From the NCBI GenBank assembly GCA_945872165.1, contig CAMBYS010000003.1, positions 1 through 34,773 on the forward strand: DNA of 34,773 bases. The letters are read 5' to 3'. The stretch is from an uncultured Clostridia bacterium (GTDB taxonomy: Bacteria > Bacillota > Clostridia > Oscillospirales > Butyricicoccaceae). A model generated the notes under the pieces. It made no database searches. It saw only the letters and a list, made by a program, of their open reading frames with translations, and had not been told where the DNA came from. Below are positions 29,628-34,773 of the stretch, piece by piece; positions within the stretch are counted from its first letter, which is position 1, and every line of letters begins with the position of its first letter. A program made the translations under genes and the position numbers.

Positions 29628-32135
29628 TTATTTTACAGCTGCCAGCTTCTCCTTTGCTGCCTTCTGCTCTTTGGATGGGCGGAACAGCAGGTAGAAGAAC
29701 AGGACGATCACTGCCAGTGCAGCGATGGTTCCGAAACCAAAGCCGCCGCCACCAAGCACCTTCGCTGCCTGGTAGATGACCAGCGCTGCCAGATACGCAA
29801 AGCCGCACTGGTATGCAATGGCAAAGGCAAACCACTTACCGCTGTTCATTTCCCGGCGGATTGCGCCCATTGCCGCAAAGCAGGGTGCGCACAGCAGGTT
29901 GAATGCCAGGAATGCATAACCGCTTGCCAGCGTAAAGGTAGCTGCCATGGTCTGATAAACCGTACCTTCTCCCGCACCGTACAGAATGCCCATGGTACCG
30001 ACAATGTTTTCCTTAGCGATCAGACCGGTAATAGATGCAACTGTTGCCTGCCAGTTGCCAAAGCCAAGAGGTGCAAAGATCCAGCAGATGGTATTGCCCA
30101 CCGTTGCCAGAATAGAATGATCCAGCTGATCCTCTGCCAGCATGGTAAAGCTGCCGTCTACCCAGCCGAAGAACGACAGGAACCATACCAGAATGGTGGA
30201 CAGAAGGATAATGGTGCCAGCCTTCTTGATGAAGGACCAGCCACGCTCCCACATGCTGCGCAGAACTGTGCCTGCCGTGGGCATATGGTATGCCGGCAGT
30301 TCCATGACGAAGGGTGCCGGATCGCCTTCAAACAGTTTGGTTTTCTTCAGAATGACACCGGAGCAGATGATTGCTGCGATGCCAAGGAAATACGCAGAGG
30401 TTGCTACCCATGCCGCGCCGCCAAAAATCGCACCGGCAACCATGGCGATAAACGGAGTCTTGGCACCGCAGGGGATAAAGGTTGTGGTCATAATGGTCAT
30501 ACGGCGGTCACGTTCGTTCTCAATGGTTCGGGATGCCATAATACCCGGTACACCACAGCCGGTACCAATCAGAATCGGAATGAACGACTTACCGGACAGA
30601 CCAAAGCGCCGGAAAATCCGGTCCATAATAAAGGCAACACGTGCCATATAACCGCATGCTTCCAAAAATGCCAGGAAGATAAACAAGACAAGCATCTGCG
30701 GAACAAAGCCCAGAACCGCACCAACACCGGCTACAATACCATCCAGAATCAAACCGGACAGCCAGTCCGCACAATGCAGGCTGGTCAGTGCCTGTTCTAC
30801 AAATACCGGGATGCCCGGAATCCAGATGCCATAGTCAGCCGGGTCCGGCTCCTCATAGCCATACGACGAGAGCACAGTCAGTGCATCCTGCAGGTCTGCA
30901 CCGGTAGAGGTCACTGTTTCCGTTGCAAGATTTTCCTCATCCTCCACCAGATAAGACGCGGTATCGGTATCCGAGAACTGTGCGGCAAATTCCGTCATGG
31001 CAGCTTCTGCTGCTTCCGGATCATACTCTTCCGCTTCTGTATCCAGTGCCAGTTCTACTGCTTCCGTATCCACGCCGTTATCAGCTGCAAATTCGATGAA
31101 GCCCTTTGCCACGGTCGCTGCATCGCCGTACTCCTCAGCTACCTCATTATAGGAGGAGGAGCCAATGCCAAACAGATGCCAGCCATCACCAAACACGCCG
31201 TCATTTGCCCAGTCGGTTGCGATGGTGCCCACCGTGGTTACCGATACATAATAGACAATGAACATGACCACTGCAAAAATCGGCAGTGCCAGAATCCGGT
31301 TGGTGACAATCCGGTCAATTTTATCCGAAATGGACAGCTTACCGGCAGACACTTTGTGGTAGCAGCCCCGGATGATGGACGCAATGTACAGATACCGCTC
31401 ATTGGTGATAATGGACTCGGCATCATCATCTTCCTCTGCTTCCGCAGCAGCAATATCCTTTTCAATATGTGCCAGCTTATCCGGTGCAATATTCAGCTGT
31501 TCCAGCACCTTGCTGTCACGCTCAAAGATTTTAATGGCATACCATCTCTGCTGGTTTTCCGGCAGATCATGCAGCACAGCCTCTTCAATATGGGCAATGG
31601 CATGCTCTACCGGACCGGAAAAGGTATGCTGGGGAATGGTTTCGGTATGCTTTGCCGCTTCCATTGCCGCCTCAGCGGCTTCCATGATTCCCTTGCCCTT
31701 GAGCGCCGAGATGGGCACAACCTTGCAGCCCAGTTCACGGGACAGCTCCTCAATCCGAATGATATCGCCGTTTTTCTCTACAATATCCATCATATTGACA
31801 GCCACAACCACCGGAATACCCAGCTCAGTCAGCTGCGTGGTCAGATACAGGTTGCGTTCCAGATTGGTGCCGTCAATAATATTCAGTATAACATCCGGCC
31901 GTTCACCCAGCAAGTAGTTTCTCGCCACAACTTCCTCCAGCGTATAGGGGGACAGGGAATAAATACCCGGAAGGTCTGTGATGGTTACCTCCGGATGCTT
32001 TTTCAATTTTCCTTCTTTTTTCTCTACCGTTACGCCGGGCCAGTTGCCGACGAACTGATTGGAACCGGTCAGACCATTAAACAGGGTTGTTTTGCCGCTG
32101 TTGGGGTTGCCGGCCAAGGCAATTTTCAAATTCAT
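29628..32135 (-). CDS. feoB: Ferrous iron transporter FeoB with a large acidic loop insertion
   Basis: FeoB imports Fe(II) across the membrane under control of a G domain. The 835-residue protein has G1 GNPNSGKTT (9-17), switch region NWPGVTVEKK (31-40), DLPG (54-57) and NMMD (114-117), a helical GDI domain (about 170-265), and a membrane part from about 281 with two Gate-type regions (GFVPQMLVLFIFLAFLEACG and GWSFIKKAG). Between the first and second membrane helices is an unusual acidic insertion of about 110 residues (about 326-435), which should face outside. The G motifs look intact, so it is likely active. ATG 32135 follows GAAAGG; a dedicated promoter with an iron box precedes it. Confidence 0.97.
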   Translation of the reverse strand: MNLKIALAGNPNSGKTTLFNGLTGSNQFVGNWPGVTVEKKEGKLKKHPEVTITDLPGIYSLSPYTLEEVVARNYLLGERPDVILNIIDGTNLERNLYLTTQLTELGIPVVVAVNMMDIVEKNGDIIRIEELSRELGCKVVPISALKGKGIMEAAEAAMEAAKHTETIPQHTFSGPVEHAIAHIEEAVLHDLPENQQRWYAIKIFERDSKVLEQLNIAPDKLAHIEKDIAAAEAEEDDDAESIITNERYLYIASIIRGCYHKVSAGKLSISDKIDRIVTNRILALPIFAVVMFIVYYVSVTTVGTIATDWANDGVFGDGWHLFGIGSSSYNEVAEEYGDAATVAKGFIEFAADNGVDTEAVELALDTEAEEYDPEAAEAAMTEFAAQFSDTDTASYLVEDEENLATETVTSTGADLQDALTVLSSYGYEEPDPADYGIWIPGIPVFVEQALTSLHCADWLSGLILDGIVAGVGAVLGFVPQMLVLFIFLAFLEACGYMARVAFIMDRIFRRFGLSGKSFIPILIGTGCGVPGIMASRTIENERDRRMTIMTTTFIPCGAKTPFIAMVAGAIFGGAAWVATSAYFLGIAAIICSGVILKKTKLFEGDPAPFVMELPAYHMPTAGTVLRSMWERGWSFIKKAGTIILLSTILVWFLSFFGWVDGSFTMLAEDQLDHSILATVGNTICWIFAPLGFGNWQATVASITGLIAKENIVGTMGILYGAGEGTVYQTMAATFTLASGYAFLAFNLLCAPCFAAMGAIRREMNSGKWFAFAIAYQCGFAYLAALVIYQAAKVLGGGGFGFGTIAALAVIVLFFYLLFRPSKEQKAAKEKLAAVK

Positions 32136-32168
32136 TCTATCGTTCCTTTCTGCAGGCTGATGCTTTAG

Positions 32169-32196
32169 ATATTAGCTTATGCTAATTCCGTGTCAA
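32169..32196 (-). promoter_or_regulatory. feoB promoter with an overlapping TTAG-N6-CTAA box
   Basis: On the minus strand TTGACA (32191-32196), a 16-bp spacer and TAATAT (32169-32174). The box TTAGCTTATGCTAA (32172-32185) fills the -10 and spacer, so a bound repressor would block RNA polymerase. feoB can therefore be transcribed apart from the feoA genes. Confidence 0.75.
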
Positions 32197-32248
32197 AAAA
32201 GAAAGACCGCTGCAAAACGATCTGTGAAACACCGGGAAACCATCGGTT

Positions 32249-32467
32249 TCACTGCACCTCAATCATGGCTGCGTCTTCCTTTCGCAGGGATAACTGATAC
32301 CCGCGCACCGTAACCTCCACCGGATCTCCCAGAGGTGCTACCTTGCGGATGTGGATTTCTACGCCCTTGGTAATGCCCATATCCATAATCCGCCGCTTAA
32401 CCGCACCGGTACCGGTCAGCCTGGTCACTGTCACTGTGCTGCCCACACGCGCTTCCTTTAAAGTCAT
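32249..32467 (-). CDS. feoA: FeoA family protein (second copy)
   Basis: This 72-residue SH3-like protein has the FeoA core: VGSTVTVTRLTGTGAVKRRIMDMGITKGVEI, then PLGDPVEVTVRGYQLSLRKEDA (together covering most of the chain). FeoA helps FeoB, probably by contacting its G domain. The RRIMDMG and YQLSLRKEDA motifs are the most typical, so this copy looks like the standard FeoA. The ATG at 32467 has AAAGGAG eight bases upstream; an earlier ATG is too close to that site. It lies 35 bp after the first feoA and 113 bp before feoB, with an internal promoter in that gap. Confidence 0.95.
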   Translation of the reverse strand: MTLKEARVGSTVTVTRLTGTGAVKRRIMDMGITKGVEIHIRKVAPLGDPVEVTVRGYQLSLRKEDAAMIEVQ

Positions 32468-32501
32468 TCTCATTACTCCTTTCCCGATCGTCAAATGAAG
32501 G

Positions 32502-32714
32502 TCAGACCATGATTTTTTGTGCCATTTCCCGACTGATTCCCACACGGGTTTCTTTCACATTGACAATCAGATTTCCGCCCATTGTTGTGACAACCCTTAC
32601 GTTCCCGCCGACGACAAAGCCCAGATTTTCCAGATGCTTTTTCACCTCCGGCTTCCCGCCGATTTTCATGATGGTGCAGTCCTCGCCCACTGCGGCAAAT
32701 GTCAATGGCATCAT
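32502..32714 (-). CDS. feoA: FeoA family protein (first copy)
   Basis: This 70-residue protein has the FeoA/SH3-like pattern CTIMKIGGKPEVKKHLENLG followed by FVVGGNVRVVTTMGGNLIVNVKETRVGISREMAQKI in two halves. It differs from the second copy in having GG where that one has RRIMDMG-type residues, so the two are paralogues rather than a recent duplication. Dual FeoA proteins are common in Clostridia. ATG 32714 follows AAAGGAGG. It is the first gene of the operon, directly under the main iron-box promoter. Confidence 0.94.
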   Translation of the reverse strand: MMPLTFAAVGEDCTIMKIGGKPEVKKHLENLGFVVGGNVRVVTTMGGNLIVNVKETRVGISREMAQKIMV

Positions 32715-32743
32715 GCATCTTCCTCCTTTACATTCGTATGCGA

Positions 32744-32831
32744 TTAGTCTTATCTAACACAATACTGTGTTATTCTGGATTAGTTCTTGCTAACTACATG
32801 ATAGTTTACCCCCTGTTTCCTGTTTTGTCAA
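32744..32831 (-). promoter_or_regulatory. Main feo promoter with two TTAG-N6-CTAA boxes
   Basis: On the minus strand TTGACA (32826-32831), a 17-bp spacer and TAAACT (32803-32808). One box (32780-32793, TTAGTTCTTGCTAA) covers the predicted transcription start and another (32744-32757, TTAGTCTTATCTAA) lies 36 bp further downstream, close to the ribosome site. The arrangement mirrors the DUF3793 promoter. Confidence 0.8.
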
Positions 32832-32887
32832 TTGTTTTTTCGGATAATTTTATATATTCCCAACGTTTTGTCATCTGCATGCATGCA

Positions 32888-32901
32888 TTAGGTTATGCTA
32901 A
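32888..32901. promoter_or_regulatory. Upstream TTAG-N6-CTAA box
   Basis: TTAGGTTATGCTAA lies about 60 bp upstream of the feo -35. It is the copy closest to the published DtxR/IdeR consensus (TTAGGTTAGGCTAA-like). I see no promoter directly on it; it may strengthen repression or serve an upstream start. Confidence 0.6.
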
Positions 32902-32963
32902 TTCTTATTTTTGTACAGGATATACAGTACACCCTATGCCCCTTCCCACCGGAATATACGGAC

Positions 32964-33003
32964 AAAAAAACTTTCCCACGCCTGGCTTGCGCGCGGGAAA
33001 GTT
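32964..33003 (-). terminator. Terminator of the MnmM-hypothetical operon
   Basis: On the minus strand AACTTTCCCGCGC (32991-33003) pairs with GCGTGGGAAAGTT (32969-32981), one G-T pair, followed by seven T. Confidence 0.92.
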
Positions 33004-33020
33004 ACTCCATGCTTCTTCTG

Positions 33021-33575
33021 TTATGCCTCCGGTATGCAGATATGGAAACAGGTGGCTTCCCCATCTGCCGGTTCCACGCTGCACAGCAAATCACAGAACA
33101 GCTGTACCACCCCCGGCAGCAGGTTCATCAGATATACCGACTGGGACATGCGGGAAACCGGATCGGTCTGTCCTGCCTGATCCAGACAGTTTTCCACCAA
33201 TTGCTTCATGGTTTCGTCATTTCTCCCATACCATCCGGCAAAGGCGGCGGAACGTTTGAGGGAATACAGGATATACGGGGCCTCCATGCCCTCCGGTGCA
33301 TCCTCCGGCAGAATGCGCCGGAACACCTGTGCCCGTACCCGGGAAACCAGTTCACTGGCTGCTGCTTCCGGCAGTCTGCTGTCCGGCACCACATCCTCCA
33401 GCAGATATAATGCCGCACTGAGGTATTCTACCAGAAACGGCGCCGTAGCGGCATCCGCCAATCCCAGATCCTGCCGCAGCTCTGCATGCTGGAACAGATT
33501 GTCATATTCCGCCAGAATGATATGCTCAAACAGGCGGCTGTATTCTTCCATGGTCAGTGTTTTCTGTTCGCTCAT
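33021..33575 (-). CDS. Hypothetical helical protein downstream of mnmM-like gene
   Basis: This 184-residue protein is acidic and appears all-helical. I did not recognise a known domain. Notable segments are YSRLFEHIILAEYDNLFQHAEL, APFLVEYLSAALYLLEDVV, EAPYILYSLKRSAAFAGWYGRNDETM and a C-terminal CFHICIPEA. There is no signal peptide or membrane helix, so it should be cytoplasmic. ATG 33575 is 10 bp after the stop of the methyltransferase gene, with GAGG eight bases upstream, so the two are one operon. A role linked to tRNA modification is possible on position alone. Confidence 0.8.
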   Translation of the reverse strand: MSEQKTLTMEEYSRLFEHIILAEYDNLFQHAELRQDLGLADAATAPFLVEYLSAALYLLEDVVPDSRLPEAAASELVSRVRAQVFRRILPEDAPEGMEAPYILYSLKRSAAFAGWYGRNDETMKQLVENCLDQAGQTDPVSRMSQSVYLMNLLPGVVQLFCDLLCSVEPADGEATCFHICIPEA

Positions 33576-33585
33576 TGTTGTCACC

Positions 33586-34143
33586 TCACGTTGCCTTCCA
33601 GATCAGTACCGGAATCGGCGGGTCTCCTGCCCGGTTGGCAAACTGGGTCACCAGTACTGTATAGCGATCCGGGTCAATGGTTTTCACATATTCCAGCAGG
33701 GTATCCCGTTCCTCATAGCCGCTGGCACCGCCATAATAAATGCTGACACACATCAGGCCGCCATCCCGAAGCAGTTCCAGCCCTGCTTCGATTGCCGCAA
33801 TGGTGCTGTCCGCATGGGTAAAAATGGCATGGTCTCCGCCGGGCAGCCAGCCCAGATTAAACACAATGCAGTCCACCGTGCCTGGCTTGGCATACTGTGC
33901 CATATTGGCATGGCTGTCCAATACCACAGAGCCGGTCTGCTCCCAGCCTGCTTCCGACAAGCGTTTTTGGGTATTGTCCACTGCCTGCTGCTGGATGTCA
34001 AAGGCAAGCACCTTTCCCTCAGTTCCCACCAGCCCACACAGGAACACCGTATCCCTGCCGTTTCCGGCGGTGGCATCAATGACAAAATTGCCCGGACGGA
34101 TAAATTGTTCCAGCTGCTGGTGTACAAGGCTCAATGTATTCAC
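33586..34143 (-). CDS. mnmM: Class I SAM methyltransferase, MnmM/YtqB-like
   Basis: This 185-residue protein belongs to the YtqB group of putative rRNA/tRNA methyltransferases (rRNA_methylase family). It has the cofactor motif VIDATAGNGRDTVFLC, LAFDIQQQAVDNTQKRL, VVLDSHANM, the family signature IVFNLGWLPGGDH, and SIYYGGASGYEERDTLLEYV. B. subtilis YtqB (MnmM) makes the last methyl transfer of mnm5s2U at the tRNA wobble position; I infer the same here. The start is GTG 34143 with GGGAGG upstream; six more codons upstream begin with TTG and would swallow the ribosome site. It is the first gene of a two-gene operon. Confidence 0.88.
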   Translation of the reverse strand: MNTLSLVHQQLEQFIRPGNFVIDATAGNGRDTVFLCGLVGTEGKVLAFDIQQQAVDNTQKRLSEAGWEQTGSVVLDSHANMAQYAKPGTVDCIVFNLGWLPGGDHAIFTHADSTIAAIEAGLELLRDGGLMCVSIYYGGASGYEERDTLLEYVKTIDPDRYTVLVTQFANRAGDPPIPVLIWKAT

Positions 34144-34222
34144 GTTTTTCCTCCCAATCAAAAAAATCCTGTGTGCATTATATCATACTTTTATGGTTTT
34201 CACAAAAACCATGGAATTTTCC

Positions 34223-34251
34223 CTGACTTTTTTGCCATCCTGTGGTATACT
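34223..34251 (+). promoter_or_regulatory. Promoter of the CpXC-domain gene
   Basis: CTGACT (34223-34228), a 17-bp spacer and TATACT (34246-34251), about 40 bp before the start codon. Confidence 0.7.
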
Positions 34252-34293
34252 ATTGTATATTCTGTAAAAAACAACGCGAGGAGAGATGCGCTT

Positions 34294-34773
34294 ATGTCAA
34301 AACCACATATCACCAATTTTACCTGTCCCAATTGCGGCCAACAATTCCAGATTGAACAGTGGAATGTCATAAACGCAACGGAAAACCCGGAAGCAAGCGA
34401 AAAGCTGCTGCATGGAAGCCTGTTCCATCAGACCTGTCCCCATTGCGGCAAAGATCTGCATGTGTTATATACCTGTCTGTATACCAATCATGACAAGAAA
34501 TTTGTCATTTCCCTGCAGCCCCAGCGGGACCAGCCGGCTGCCACGCCGTTAATCCCCCATTACACCATGCGTCTGGAACACACGCTGCAGGATTTTGTGG
34601 AGCGTGCCCGGATTCTGGATGCCGGTCTGGATGACATGGCGCTGGAGATGATGCGCATGGTACTGCTGGCACAGATTCAGAAGAAATTCCCGGATAAAAA
34701 TGTCACCTCCCTGCGGTTTGACAGTGTGCAGGATGACGAGATTTATTTCCAGATTGATCCCGCCAATCCCCGT
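34294..34773 (+). CDS. CpXC-domain protein (3' end outside the window)
   Basis: The frame is open from ATG 34294 to the window edge, giving 160 residues without a stop. Two Cys-Pro-x-Cys pairs, TCPNCGQQF (near residue 10) and TCPHCGKDL (near 50), frame the CpXC domain, a zinc-ribbon-like fold of unknown function in Firmicutes. After it comes a helical part (HTLQDFVERARILDAGLDDM, then MRMVLLAQIQKKFPD) and a predicted strand LRFDSVQDDEIYFQI. The start has GAGGAGAG about 8 bases upstream and a promoter at 34223. The protein is incomplete here. Confidence 0.85.
   Translation, partial: MSKPHITNFTCPNCGQQFQIEQWNVINATENPEASEKLLHGSLFHQTCPHCGKDLHVLYTCLYTNHDKKFVISLQPQRDQPAATPLIPHYTMRLEHTLQDFVERARILDAGLDDMALEMMRMVLLAQIQKKFPDKNVTSLRFDSVQDDEIYFQIDPANPR

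Noticed and set aside
30117-32168. A 683-codon open frame on the plus strand opposite feoB
   Set aside because: FeoB on the minus strand has all family motifs. The plus-strand frame has no ribosome site and a His/Gln/Arg/Ile composition typical of an antisense shadow.

Overview
The window looks like a chromosomal segment of a low-to-mid GC, Gram-positive anaerobe of class Clostridia, most likely order Oscillospirales. The signs are a large SRP RNA with a Firmicutes-type Alu domain placed before dnaX-ybaB-recR, CIRCE elements, S-layer-homology (SLH) anchoring, a BofC-like small protein, a FeoB-associated Cys-rich protein, DUF3793, and strong AGGAGG ribosome sites with some TTG and GTG starts. 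The species cannot be named from the sequence alone. There is no rRNA, prophage or CRISPR array.

Layout, left to right. Positions 1-269 hold a MITE-like element and a helically phased CTCT tract. A TIM-barrel sugar isomerase/epimerase gene and an AraC-family regulator diverge at 1.2-1.5 kb. An Hsp20 gene follows, with two CIRCE operators and a possible 9-codon leader ORF (2.36-3.04 kb). An MFS transporter is next. The minus-strand replication/repair block is SRP RNA, dnaX, ybaB, recR and then a zinc-ribbon/LprI-like membrane protein (8.4 to 4.5 kb). The envelope block comprises an LtaS-type sulfatase, a class A penicillin-binding protein, a BofC-like protein, a pyrophosphatase-fold protein that has lost its active site, and an SLH-anchored lysozyme-like protein (8.4-15.8 kb). 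Then come DUF3793, an operon of VOC, DegV and HAD genes, a type I toxin-antitoxin locus (18.89-19.22 kb), glutamate dehydrogenase, cardiolipin synthase, a small XRE regulator, a hypothetical anchored protein, malic enzyme, a repeat-rich spacer with tRNA-Gly, a malQ plus HAD-phosphatase pair, trmB, the complete feo operon (feoA, feoA, feoB, Cys-rich protein), an MnmM-like methyltransferase with a conserved hypothetical gene, and a truncated CpXC-domain gene at the right edge.

The most informative points are these. (1) Six copies of a TTAG-N6-CTAA operator lie on or near three promoters: DUF3793, feoA and feoB. This ties DUF3793 to iron regulation across 16 kb. (2) A compact type I toxin-antitoxin locus has a 28-aa hydrophobic toxin, a roughly 93-nt antisense RNA from a near-consensus promoter, and toxin mRNA ends that can pair with each other. 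(3) A family-I inorganic pyrophosphatase homologue keeps the fold signature but has replaced nearly every catalytic residue. (4) FeoB carries an acidic insertion of about 110 residues in an outward-facing loop. (5) A perfect palindrome and a perfect consensus promoter sit back to back upstream of the XRE gene and drive an unexplained transcript. Gene starts below were chosen from ribosome-binding sites and are often shorter than the longest open frame.
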